Shown here one piece after another: positions 17,395 through 26,007 of a stretch of DNA of 64,000 nucleotides (the stretch's first letter is position 1; each line of letters starts with the position of its first letter). Under the pieces are notes generated by a model that saw only the letters and a program-made list of their open reading frames with translations, searched no databases and was not told where the DNA came from. The stretch spans positions 1,007,280 through 1,071,279 of the forward strand of contig NZ_BSOG01000002.1 in NCBI RefSeq assembly GCF_030160395.1, read 5' to 3'. This DNA comes from Chitinimonas prasina. GTDB lineage: Bacteria > Pseudomonadota > Gammaproteobacteria > Burkholderiales > Chitinimonadaceae. A program made the translations under genes and the position numbers.

Positions 17395-19393
17395 CGCCAG
17401 CCTTCATGCGGGCGAAGAAACGCTCCACCACACTCAGCTCCCGCGTCCGCAGCATGGGCGGCAAGGCTTTCCATATCTGCTTGCCATAGGGCTTGTCCAC
17501 CAATCGGGGGTCGCAGATCATCAGTACGCCCTGGTCGGTCTCGTCCCGTATCAGACGCCCGGCCCCCTGCTTGAGCGTAATGGCTGCGCGCGGCAACTGG
17601 TACTCAATAAAGGCATTGCGTCCCGCGCGGTTGATCTTGTCTATGCGGGCTGCCAGCACCGGGTCGTCTGGCGCGGCAAAGGGCAGCTTGTCTATGACCA
17701 CCAGGCGCAACTGCTCGCCCTTGACATCGATGCCTTCCCAAAAGGTCTGGCTGGCTACCAATATTGCATTGGGCTGGGTACGGAAGCGCTCCAGCAACTC
17801 GGTGCGCGTACCTTCACCTTGCAGCAGCATGGGGTATTGCAGCCCCATGGCTGGCAACCTGGCGTTAAGCAGATCATAGGCCTCCCGCATGGCGCGCAAG
17901 CTGGTAAACAGCAGGAAGGCGTGGCCTTCGGACAACTTGATCAGTGGCAAAGCCGCCTCGATCACGGCAGCCGTGTAATCCCGGTTATTCGGGTCAGGCA
18001 AACCCTGGGGCACATAGAGCACCGCCTGCTGCTTGTAAGCAAAAGGAGATTCCCAGGCCGCCTGCTCTGCCTCCCACAAACCCATCTCGTGGGTGTAATG
18101 CTTGAAATTGCCATTCATGGCAAGGGTGGCGCTGGTAAACACCCAGGCACGCTCTTCGTGCATCTGCTTGGCAAACAGGCGGGCGATATCCAGCGGGGTG
18201 ATATTGAGCTGAAAACCCTGCGGGCTCACCTCCAGCCAAAACACCGCGTCGAGATGGCTGGCCGCTGGCTTAGCCTTGTCCGACTCAGCCTTCTCCGCTG
18301 CAACGGGCACGGCCGGCGCCGGCTCCATGCCATCACGCCAGCGCCGCAGCACGCCCAGTTGTTCGGCAGCCCGGCGGCGGCAGTTCTCCAGCCCTTCAGA
18401 GCGTTCAGCCTGGTCTACCAGCCGATCGACCAACTCCGTCAGTTTTTCCTCCAGCACGCCCAGGGCCGCGTGGAAGGCCAGGTTTTCGGCCAGCTGGTGT
18501 TGCGGCGCACGCAAGGCATCTTGGCCAAACACCAGCCTGAGATCGCGCGTGGCCTTATCCAAGGCCAGCGCTGCCGCCGGCAAGTGCACAAAATCCTTGG
18601 CTGCAGCCAGGGCCTCGGCGCGGCTGTCTCGTGCCAGTTCCAACAGCGACCCCGAGGCCACCGTTTCGCCAAAAAACAGGCTGGCCACTTCGGGCAACTG
18701 GTGGGCCTCGTCGAAGATCACGGTATTGCAGCGCGGCAGCAATTCACCTGCACCTTCGTCCTTGAGCCAGACATCGGCAAAGAACAGGTGGTGGTTCACG
18801 ACCACCACGTCGGCCTCCAACGCCTGCCGGCGTGCCTGCATGACAAAGCAATCCTGGTAGCTGGGGCACTCCGAGCCCAGGCAGTTGTCGCGGGTGGACA
18901 CCGCGTGCTGCCAGGCCGGGGAGGATTCAGGTACGTTGGAGCAGGCCGACTTGTCGCCATCGCTGGAGGTGGCGGCAAAGCGCGCTATGGCCTGCAGGTG
19001 GATGACGTCCTCCTTGCGGGCAAAGCGCCCATCGGCCAGCGCGCGCTCGAGGTGATAGACACAAACATAGTTGGCACGCCCCTTGAGCAGCGCCGTCGTG
19101 ACTGGCACCTTGAGCGCAGCGCGCACCTTGGGAAGGTCGCGATGAAATAGCTGATCCTGCAGGGTCTTGGTCCCGGTAGAGACGATCACCTTGCCACCAG
19201 ACAGCAAGGCCGGAACCAGGTAGGCATAGGTTTTTCCAGTCCCCGTACCCGCTTCGGCGATCAGCGGTTTTTTGTCCTTGATGGCGCGCTCCACCGCCTG
19301 GGCCATCTCGACCTGCTGGGTGCGTGGCCGATAGCCAGGCATGGCCTGGCTGAACAAGCCGCCTTCGGCAAAGACATCATCTAGGGTGGTCAC
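17384..19393 (-). CDS. ATP-dependent DNA helicase, DinG/YoaA family
   Basis: An XPD-like superfamily 2 helicase with an iron-sulfur cluster that unwinds damaged or structured DNA. The 669-residue protein has Walker A EAGTGTGKTYAYL near residue 47, and the Walker B box FDEAHQLPE near residue 230. The cluster-binding cysteines lie between (NYVC near 110, then ACSN, NCLGSEC and QDC near 150-180). Helicase motif VI is QGAGRLIRDETDQG near residue 620. It starts with GTG 19393. YoaA and DinG cannot be separated by reading alone; the length is nearer YoaA. It is a single gene, convergent with the secreted-protein gene. Confidence 0.92.
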   Translation of the reverse strand: MTTLDDVFAEGGLFSQAMPGYRPRTQQVEMAQAVERAIKDKKPLIAEAGTGTGKTYAYLVPALLSGGKVIVSTGTKTLQDQLFHRDLPKVRAALKVPVTTALLKGRANYVCVYHLERALADGRFARKEDVIHLQAIARFAATSSDGDKSACSNVPESSPAWQHAVSTRDNCLGSECPSYQDCFVMQARRQALEADVVVVNHHLFFADVWLKDEGAGELLPRCNTVIFDEAHQLPEVASLFFGETVASGSLLELARDSRAEALAAAKDFVHLPAAALALDKATRDLRLVFGQDALRAPQHQLAENLAFHAALGVLEEKLTELVDRLVDQAERSEGLENCRRRAAEQLGVLRRWRDGMEPAPAVPVAAEKAESDKAKPAASHLDAVFWLEVSPQGFQLNITPLDIARLFAKQMHEERAWVFTSATLAMNGNFKHYTHEMGLWEAEQAAWESPFAYKQQAVLYVPQGLPDPNNRDYTAAVIEAALPLIKLSEGHAFLLFTSLRAMREAYDLLNARLPAMGLQYPMLLQGEGTRTELLERFRTQPNAILVASQTFWEGIDVKGEQLRLVVIDKLPFAAPDDPVLAARIDKINRAGRNAFIEYQLPRAAITLKQGAGRLIRDETDQGVLMICDPRLVDKPYGKQIWKALPPMLRTRELSVVERFFARMKAGVTE

Positions 19394-19468
19394 GGTAGGC
19401 AGGAGGAAAGTCGATCGCGCCGCGATTCTAGCATGCCCCTTCCAGCAGTCCCGCCCGCACCATGCAAA

Positions 19469-19494
19469 ACGCCGCCTGGCAAGGGCGGCGGCGT
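19469..19494 (-). terminator. Candidate terminator downstream of the yjfB-like gene
   Basis: ACGCCGCC (19469-19476) pairs with GGCGGCGT (19487-19494). On the minus strand the stem is followed by TTTTG. It lies in the 288-base gap between dinG and the yjfB-like gene, in which I see nothing else. Confidence 0.55.
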
Positions 19495-19681
19495 CTAAAA
19501 CATCGAGCTAACAATCTGGGTTAAGTCACTGCCCATTCAAAATAACGACGAGCGGCGGCGAGATTCAGGGATCTCCATCAAAGGAGACTTGGCCGGCTCA
19601 GGACACACTCAGCCCCGCGGATTCCCAGGCGCCTTACCTGCCCATCACCGCCCATCCCTGCCTTAAACTTACAACCGGCGC

Positions 19682-19873
19682 TCAGGCTCGTACGTCAATC
19701 GCGTTACCCAGGTTCGCCGGGTTGCTCGGGGGTGTAGGCAGCGCCTCAAGCAAGGCCATGGCGTTGCTCTTCTGGATATCCAGCGCCTTGCGCAAAGTCA
19801 GGATGGATGCCTGCGCCTGGGTCTTGGACATGGCCTGGTCGGAGATCGCACTAGCAGCGCTGGAGATATCCAT
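19682..19873 (-). CDS. YjfB family putative motility protein
   Basis: A 63-residue protein of the YjfB family (putative motility protein; function not established). It begins MDISSAASAISDQAMSK and has the typical middle QAQASILTLRKALDIQKSNAMALLEALP, cited by its start near residue 20. It ends with the family pattern NLGNAIDVRA. AAAGGAAG lies just before ATG 19873. There is no membrane segment. No flagellar genes are in the window. The Lys-rich exported protein gene is 82 bases upstream on the same strand. Confidence 0.8.
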   Translation of the reverse strand: MDISSAASAISDQAMSKTQAQASILTLRKALDIQKSNAMALLEALPTPPSNPANLGNAIDVRA

Positions 19874-19955
19874 AACTTCCTTTCGGCAATACAGCCTGGG
19901 CAGAATTGCTCTTGAGCTTAGACCAGTTTCCTGGCTTTTACCCCAGATTTATCGG

Positions 19956-20285
19956 CTATTTCTTCCGCTTCTTTAAGACTTTCTTTGTCTTGCCCTTGGA
20001 TTTCGTTACCGCCGACTTCTTCTTGCCCGTGGCCTTACTGGCCTTGCGACTTGAACTCTTGCTCTTGATCACCTTGCCACGCCGGTCACGCTTGACCTCG
20101 ACGGCACGCTTGGGCTTGCCCACAGGCTCGGCTGCGGCAGGAACATCACCCGGCAAAGGGGCTTCCGCCGTCACAACAGGGGGGGCCGGCTGCACCGGCA
20201 CCAACACCGATTCCGCCTGCACAGGCAATACCAGTGCCACTGAAACGCCAGCACACAAAAGCCAGCGGGAGAGAGTTAACAGCAT
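19956..20285 (-). CDS. Exported protein with very basic C-terminal tail
   Basis: A 109-residue protein starting at ATG 20285, supported by GGAG eight bases upstream. The first 25 residues (MLLTLSRWLLCAGVSVALVL then PVQA) form a likely signal peptide. A short Pro/Val-rich stretch follows. The last 50 residues are dominated by Lys, Arg and Ser, ending KTKKVLKKRKK. Such tails bind nucleic acid, lipopolysaccharide or cell-wall polymers. No domain is recognised. It could be a spacer-like periplasmic basic protein; a function cannot be given. Confidence 0.65.
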   Translation of the reverse strand: MLLTLSRWLLCAGVSVALVLPVQAESVLVPVQPAPPVVTAEAPLPGDVPAAAEPVGKPKRAVEVKRDRRGKVIKSKSSSRKASKATGKKKSAVTKSKGKTKKVLKKRKK

Positions 20286-20440
20286 GGACGACTCCAACCT
20301 CTTTGCAACTATCCAAAAAGCACAATCTGCCGCGCATCACATCTACTCAGATCCAGCGCAATCAGGCCAGATCAGCATGACGTAAGCATGCAACGGGGAT
20401 GCGTAGTGTAACGACTGCGGCGACCTGCCGCAGGCTTTGT

Positions 20441-20468
20441 TTTGCAGCAAGCCAAAGCTCCCTATAAT
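20441..20468 (+). promoter_or_regulatory. Promoter of dapC
   Basis: A perfect TATAAT (20463-20468) has TTTGCA (20441-20446) 16 bases upstream. The predicted transcript start near 20475 leaves about 25 untranslated bases before GTG 20500, and rules out the longer upstream in-frame start at 20437. Confidence 0.65.
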
Positions 20469-20499
20469 CGAAGGCTTTCAGCCCCATGGCGGCCACCAC

Positions 20500-21693
20500 G
20501 TGAATCCCCTGCTAGACCGCTTACAGCCCTATCCGTTCCAGCGCCTCAAGGCCCTGCTTGCCGGTGCCGCGCATGGTGATGGCCTGCGCCATATCGACCT
20601 ATCAATCGGTGAGCCCAAGCACCCTACCCCCGAACTGATCAAAACTGCCCTGCAGGCGCACTTTGGTGGGTTGGCACAGTATCCCGCCACACTGGGCTCG
20701 GCTGATCTGCGCGGTGCCATTGCCGATTGGCTGGCACAGCGCTACGGCATTGCCCGGCCCGACCCGGCGAGCGAAATACTACCTGTCAACGGCAGCCGCG
20801 AGGCGCTATTCAGCTTTGTGCAGGCGGTGATCACCCCCGGCGCTTGCGAAAAGCCGATCGTGATCTCGCCCAACCCCTTCTACCAGATCTACGAAGGAGC
20901 GGCACTGCTGGCCGGTGCCGAACCCTATTACCTGAACTGCCTGCCTGCGCAGCGCTTCCAGCCCGACTGGGACAGCGTCCCGGCTGACATCTGGCAACGT
21001 ACCCAACTGGTGTTTGTCTGCACACCCGGCAACCCGACCGGTGCGGTGATGTCACTGGATGACTGGCGCAAACTGTTTACCCTGTCCGACCAGTACGGTT
21101 TTGTCATTGCCAGCGACGAATGCTATTCGGAAATCTGGTTTGATACCCCCCCGTTGGGCGCTTTGCAGGCTGCGAACCAGCTGGGGCGTGGCTACCAGCG
21201 CCTGGTCATGTTCTCCAGCCTGTCCAAGCGCTCCAATGCCCCCGGCCTGCGCTCCGGCTTTGTGGCAGGTGACGCCGATATACTAGCGGGCTTCCTGCTT
21301 TACCGTACTTACCACGGCTCTGCCATGTCGGCCACGGTACAGGCAGCCAGCGCCGCCGCCTGGCGTGACGAACAGCATGTGGCCGCCAACCAGGCCGAGT
21401 ACCGGGCCAAATTCGAGGCCGTCGTCCCCTTGCTGGCAAAGCCACTGGGCGCCGAATGGCCCGATGCCGCCTTCTACCTGTGGGCCCAGGTACCGCAACG
21501 CTATGCTGGCGACGATGCGGCTTTCTGCCGCGACCTCTACCAGCACTGCCACGTTACCGTACTGCCCGGCAGCTACCTGGCGCGAGACGCGCATGGCCAG
21601 AACCCTGGGGCCGGGCGCATCCGCCTTGCCCTGGTAGCCCCCCTGGCTGATTGCATCGAGGGTGCCCAGCGCATCGCTGCCTACGCTCACTGA
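20500..21693 (+). CDS. dapC: Succinyldiaminopimelate transaminase
   Basis: DapC transfers an amino group from glutamate to N-succinyl-2-amino-6-ketopimelate in lysine and peptidoglycan precursor synthesis. The 397-residue fold-type I PLP enzyme starts at GTG 20500 (MNPLLDRLQPYPFQRLKAL), matching Neisseria-type DapC starts. It contains HIDLSIGEPKHPTP, the NPGNPTGA-like motif TPGNPTGAVM, and the PLP lysine in SSLSKRSNAPGLRSGF. The final Arg-containing segment GRIRLALV is present. It is followed by dapD after 42 bases, the next-door enzyme of the same pathway, so the two are probably co-transcribed. Confidence 0.93.
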   Translation: MNPLLDRLQPYPFQRLKALLAGAAHGDGLRHIDLSIGEPKHPTPELIKTALQAHFGGLAQYPATLGSADLRGAIADWLAQRYGIARPDPASEILPVNGSREALFSFVQAVITPGACEKPIVISPNPFYQIYEGAALLAGAEPYYLNCLPAQRFQPDWDSVPADIWQRTQLVFVCTPGNPTGAVMSLDDWRKLFTLSDQYGFVIASDECYSEIWFDTPPLGALQAANQLGRGYQRLVMFSSLSKRSNAPGLRSGFVAGDADILAGFLLYRTYHGSAMSATVQAASAAAWRDEQHVAANQAEYRAKFEAVVPLLAKPLGAEWPDAAFYLWAQVPQRYAGDDAAFCRDLYQHCHVTVLPGSYLARDAHGQNPGAGRIRLALVAPLADCIEGAQRIAAYAH

Positions 21694-21735
21694 ACCGCCA
21701 CCGTATCCAAACCCCAGCCCATCGAGACCCGCACC

Positions 21736-22560
21736 ATGACCCATCCACTACAAGCCACTATTGAAGCCGCGTTCGAGAACCGCGCCGACATCACGCCAGC
21801 CAATATCACGCCAGACCTGCGCGCCGCGATAGACCAGGTCATCCTGGAGCTGGATCGCGGCCAACTACGCGTAGCCGAGAAAAAAGACGACCAGTGGATG
21901 GTCAACGAATGGGCCAAGAAAGCCGTCCTGCTGAGCTTCCGTGCCAATGACAACCGCGTCATGGACGGTGGCGAGACCCAATTCTTCGACAAGGTGGACA
22001 GCAAGTTCGCCGGTTGGAGCGATACCGATTTCCGCCAAGCGGGCTTCCGGGTAGTCCCGCCTGCCATGGCCCGCCGGGGCAGCTATATCGCCAAGAACGC
22101 CGTACTGATGCCGTCCTACGTCAATATCGGCGCCTATGTGGATGAAGGCACTATGGTGGACACCTGGGCGACGGTCGGCTCCTGCGCACAGATAGGCAAG
22201 AACGTGCACCTCAGCGGCGGCGTCGGCATAGGCGGGGTACTGGAACCCCTGCAGGCCTCGCCGACCATCATCGAGGACAACTGCTTTATCGGTGCCCGTT
22301 CCGAGATCGTGGAAGGCGTGATCGTGGAAGAAGGCGCTGTCATCTCCATGGGTGTCTACATAGGCCAGAGCACCAGGATCTATGACCGCGAAACCGGCGA
22401 AGTCAGCTATGGCCGCGTACCGGCCGGCTCGGTGGTGGTGAGTGGCAACTTGCCCTCTGCAGACGGCAAGTACAGCCTCTACTGCGCCGTCATCGTCAAA
22501 AAGGTGGATGCCAAGACCCGCAGCAAGGTGGGTATCAACGAATTGTTGCGCGGTATTTAG
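21736..22560 (+). CDS. dapD: 2,3,4,5-tetrahydropyridine-2,6-dicarboxylate N-succinyltransferase
   Basis: DapD uses succinyl-CoA to acylate tetrahydrodipicolinate, the step just before DapC. The 274-residue protein has an N-terminal helical domain ([19 protein letters not shown]) and a left-handed beta-helix made of hexapeptide repeats, visible in [43 protein letters not shown] and [20 protein letters not shown]. The C-terminus [15 protein letters not shown] is typical. The length is normal. It converges with the TonB-receptor gene, from which it is separated by a terminator. Confidence 0.97.
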   Translation: MTHPLQATIEAAFENRADITPANITPDLRAAIDQVILELDRGQLRVAEKKDDQWMVNEWAKKAVLLSFRANDNRVMDGGETQFFDKVDSKFAGWSDTDFRQAGFRVVPPAMARRGSYIAKNAVLMPSYVNIGAYVDEGTMVDTWATVGSCAQIGKNVHLSGGVGIGGVLEPLQASPTIIEDNCFIGARSEIVEGVIVEEGAVISMGVYIGQSTRIYDRETGEVSYGRVPAGSVVVSGNLPSADGKYSLYCAVIVKKVDAKTRSKVGINELLRGI

Positions 22561-22616
22561 GCGTTAGCAAATACTCAACAGCACCGACAGCCACGGGAGT
22601 GGAGTCACAGCTGCAG

Positions 22617-22642
22617 AAAAAAGCGGCGCCCTAAGGCGCCGC
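22617..22642 (-). terminator. Rho-independent terminator of the TonB receptor gene
   Basis: A perfect stem GCGGCGCC/GGCGCCGC (22623-22630 with 22635-22642) and four-base loop is followed on the minus strand by six Ts. It may also stop dapD transcripts as a hairpin, but the T-run faces the minus strand. Confidence 0.9.
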
Positions 22643-22669
22643 TCTCATTACGCAACTTCCTTGAACGAC

Positions 22670-25519
22670 TTAGAACTTGTGCGTCGCACCGACATAGTAG
22701 GAGCGACCGAAGATGTCGTAATAACCAGGAACTGTGTCCAAAGCCTGGGTACCCGCAGTACCCGAGGCAAAGAACGGCGGCTTTTTATTAAACAGGTTGG
22801 TCACACCGCCATACACTTCGGTCGACTTGGCCAAGTTGTAGCCCAAACGAACATTGTGGTAGGTATGTGCCGGAATCCGCGGGAAGCCGTTCTTGGTAGA
22901 GTTTAGAGCCATATCCGCGCTACCAATGTGGCGTATGTTCCAATTCATTTTGAACGGACCGTTGCGATAACCAACATTGGCGTTAGCAGTGAACTTGATG
23001 AAGCCTTGGTCGGTGGTCGAACCACCCGCCTGACCCAGCATATCTAGTGGCTTTTGGCTAGCCAGCGGCTGCAGGGTCGCTTCATCATAAATGGTCGAAA
23101 TGAACGAGAAGTCCATGTCACCCCATGAATTCTTCATGGCATAACGGACATCCAGGTCGACGCCGGCAATTTCCCGGCTAGCTACGTTCTGCAACTGCTC
23201 ATTCACTGCCGTCAGCACATAGTTGCCGTTTACCAGTGGATGAGTACCACGCGTAATAGCATTGCAAAGCAAGCGGCTGTCGTAGCACAAATCAACGGCT
23301 ATCTGACGCGATACCGTGGTGATGATGTCCTTGATATCGATCTCGAAACGGTCGACAGTCAACGCCAAGCCAGTTACAAACTTAGGTTGCCAGACAAAAC
23401 CATAGGTCAGAGTGGTTGCTACTTCCGGCTTCAACGCTTTGTTCCCGCCTGTCAGGCCGGTCACGCTTTGCTCGACCACCAGCGGCGGCGCGTATCCGGC
23501 CGGCACACCATCTGCCTGACAGTTGGCTGCGCGAGTCGGGTTAGCATTGCGACGGGACTCGGTACAAGGGTCGTTCACAACACCGGCTGTCGTACCTCCA
23601 CCGGACAGTTCACCCGGGTTTGGCGCGCGTACGGCACGTGCCTTCATTGCGCGGAAACGCAGCCCTTCCATTGGTTCCCAATCACCGCCAAACTTCCAGG
23701 TGTTGTAGCTGATGTCCCCTGAAGCCTCTGAATGGCGATAAGCACCTTCGAAGTTCAGTGCTTTGACAAACGGCTTGTCGGCCAGGATCGGCACTAGCAA
23801 TTCGGCGAACATTTCGCGCGTCTTGATCTTGACGAAATCAGTATCGGTGAGCGTGTTACCCGTGACTAAGCCCTGGTTGATGGCAGCGTCGTAATCCAGG
23901 CCACCAGAGAAGGTGCGGTACTCGGCGCCTATCGCGGTACGCATGGCACCTGCTGGCAGCTCAACCAATGCACCCGTCAAGCTGGCATTGGTGCTGTTGA
24001 GCGAACTTTCGCCCACAGCGGTCGAACTCATGCGAATATAGTTCTGCATGGCAGACGTGTACGGTGCGAACGGATTGATAGGGACGCAACCTTGTGCGCG
24101 TGCAGTAGCATCCACGCAGCGATAGCTACCCGGATTGGCCGGATCGGCCTCGACGCGCAGGCCGTTGTACAACTGCACCTTTCCGACCAGACCTTCGGTA
24201 GACAGATTGACCTTGGTACGGCCGTAGACATTGGACAGTTCCCAACGCCAGTCGCTTCCCAAGCCGAAAATGCTATCGAATTCGCCCTTGGCACCGACAA
24301 CGGTACGGGCGGTATCACGGTCATTCTTGGCACCGCGATTACCACCGGCGGTTTTGTCCGAGAAACGCTGCCACCAAGTCATCTCGGTCACGTTGCCAGC
24401 CACCGCAGCCGTACGCAGTGCAGCAGGAATAAATGGGTTATTGATAGGAATAGTTACAGCAGTCACACCACCGATACGGTCATTCGCTGCGGAAGACTGG
24501 AAAGGGTGGCCTTCAAAGCTCGAATCCACCTTGGTCTGCCCAAAGTTGAACTCGGCAAAGGCTTTGACCTTCTCGCTCAGCGGATACTCCATCTCGCCAG
24601 CCACCATGATTCGGGTGGTTGGGATAGCCAGATCGCGGTTGGCGTTGCGGTTGTAACCATCCTTTGTGACATCAAAGGGGATCAACGCACCATCCTCAGT
24701 AAAGCTATCGCCACGACGGGTGTAGCTATTGGTGCCGACAAAGAAGCGACCGTTCTCACCTACACCAGAACGCGCTGCCGGTCCGCGCACCTGAGTGGCA
24801 GGCGACAGCCATGCGAAGTCCTCAGCACAGATGTAGCGATCCTTGCAGCTGACCTGACCCTGCTTGTCGAACTGCAGAGTCAAGAGACCACGACCTGCAT
24901 CGCCCAGCTTGCCACCCATCATGATGTAGCCGCTAGGGTTCTTATTGTCGCCCTCGCTGGTTTCGCCATAGGACGCATTGACTTCCACACCTTGGAAGTT
25001 CTTGCGGGTAATGATATTGATAACCCCAGCAACAGCATCGGCGCCGTAAATGGCCGATGCGCCACCGGTAATGATTTCAATGCGCTCGATATTGGCGGTT
25101 GGAATGGTATTGAAGTCTACTGCCATGCTGGTGGAGGAACCACCCGGAACACGGCGACCGTTAATCAGCACCAAGGTGCGTACGGGGTCAAGATTACGCA
25201 GGTTGGCGTTATTAAGGCCCGACGCTGCCACACCAGAGAAAGTGGACTGAGTACGGGAAGAGCCAAAGGACGGGGCAAACTGGGGTATTTGCGTTGCCAT
25301 GTCGGCAAAGTTTTCCATACCCATATTACCAAGGGATTCCTTGGTCACGGTAAGCACAGGCGTGGTACCGCTCAGATTGGCACGTACGATGCGGGAGCCG
25401 GTAACAACCACGACTTCCTGCTTAGCTGCGTCTTCTGCAGCAAATGCCGGCACCAGCGCCGGTACCATGCCACTCATCAACAGTGTTACGGCTGCACTAA
25501 TCTTTCTCTTGGCGAACAT
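22670..25519 (-). CDS. TonB-dependent outer-membrane receptor
   Basis: These receptors import scarce ligands across the outer membrane with energy from TonB-ExbBD. The 949-residue precursor has a signal peptide (about residues 1-27, ending VPAFA before AEDAAK) and a TonB-box-like EVVVVTGSRI. The plug domain (about 45-165) has RTLVLINGRRVPGG, IERIEIITGGASAIYGADA and VAGVINIITRK. The rest is a beta barrel ending in Phe (YYVGATHKF). The large size and plug style resemble the Oar/CirA-like receptors often used for carbohydrates or peptides. No substrate genes lie nearby. AAGGGGAG precedes ATG 25519. Confidence 0.93.
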   Translation of the reverse strand: MFAKRKISAAVTLLMSGMVPALVPAFAAEDAAKQEVVVVTGSRIVRANLSGTTPVLTVTKESLGNMGMENFADMATQIPQFAPSFGSSRTQSTFSGVAASGLNNANLRNLDPVRTLVLINGRRVPGGSSTSMAVDFNTIPTANIERIEIITGGASAIYGADAVAGVINIITRKNFQGVEVNASYGETSEGDNKNPSGYIMMGGKLGDAGRGLLTLQFDKQGQVSCKDRYICAEDFAWLSPATQVRGPAARSGVGENGRFFVGTNSYTRRGDSFTEDGALIPFDVTKDGYNRNANRDLAIPTTRIMVAGEMEYPLSEKVKAFAEFNFGQTKVDSSFEGHPFQSSAANDRIGGVTAVTIPINNPFIPAALRTAAVAGNVTEMTWWQRFSDKTAGGNRGAKNDRDTARTVVGAKGEFDSIFGLGSDWRWELSNVYGRTKVNLSTEGLVGKVQLYNGLRVEADPANPGSYRCVDATARAQGCVPINPFAPYTSAMQNYIRMSSTAVGESSLNSTNASLTGALVELPAGAMRTAIGAEYRTFSGGLDYDAAINQGLVTGNTLTDTDFVKIKTREMFAELLVPILADKPFVKALNFEGAYRHSEASGDISYNTWKFGGDWEPMEGLRFRAMKARAVRAPNPGELSGGGTTAGVVNDPCTESRRNANPTRAANCQADGVPAGYAPPLVVEQSVTGLTGGNKALKPEVATTLTYGFVWQPKFVTGLALTVDRFEIDIKDIITTVSRQIAVDLCYDSRLLCNAITRGTHPLVNGNYVLTAVNEQLQNVASREIAGVDLDVRYAMKNSWGDMDFSFISTIYDEATLQPLASQKPLDMLGQAGGSTTDQGFIKFTANANVGYRNGPFKMNWNIRHIGSADMALNSTKNGFPRIPAHTYHNVRLGYNLAKSTEVYGGVTNLFNKKPPFFASGTAGTQALDTVPGYYDIFGRSYYVGATHKF

Positions 25520-26007
25520 CGAACTCCCCTTACGATCATGTTAGGCGCTCCGGTAAACCAATGGGCGACGGCTCTCCAGAACAGGCGGTTGCGCTTTAGA
25601 CGGAAAGTTCATTGCAACACTAAGCAGGCAACGTAGCTTATCGTCAGGCTGCAACTCCCCCGTTGGTGCACAGAGAGACACGCCACAGATACTGGAGCTG
25701 CAGGGATCTCCCACAGCGTCAGCGCTTGGCTACCGAAATCTCAGAGCGGCAACATTTATTTACAACTGCCAACACCTATTTACTGCCGCTCGCGGAACTG
25801 ATCATAGCGAGCGCCGTACTGGACAGCGTCGAATAAGATGGAAAAAAAGCCTCAAATACGCCAGACCGTTGTCAACCTGCGACACTAAATCCTACCAACT
25901 CAAACACTCCGCAGGCGGCCAGCCGCCTTATTTCCACAAAGGTTTCCTCGCTTTTGTCGCCCCGCATGTAATAGACTTTATCCAACAGCCCACAACCGAC
26001 CCCCAGC
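25520..26007. other. 488-base divergent intergenic region
   Basis: This gap separates the divergently transcribed TonB receptor and diguanylate cyclase genes, so it must contain both promoters. It holds a pair of 14-base direct repeats (listed separately). The region around the repeats is AT-richer than its surroundings. I see no RNA gene or convincing short ORF. Confidence 0.6.
25750..25783. promoter_or_regulatory. Direct-repeat candidate operator
   Basis: CAACATTTATTTAC (25750-25763) and CAACACCTATTTAC (25770-25783) agree at 12 of 14 positions and start exactly 20 bases apart, about two DNA helix turns. This spacing suits binding of a dimeric regulator on one DNA face. Confidence 0.4.

Noticed and set aside
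17363-19150. 595-codon plus-strand open frame opposite the DinG-type helicase
   Set aside because: It is antisense to a gene with complete helicase motifs and shows only His/Gln-rich shadow composition typical of GC-rich reverse frames.
24092-25636. 514-codon plus-strand open frame opposite the TonB receptor
   Set aside because: Antisense shadow; no domain-like segments, and the minus-strand receptor is complete.
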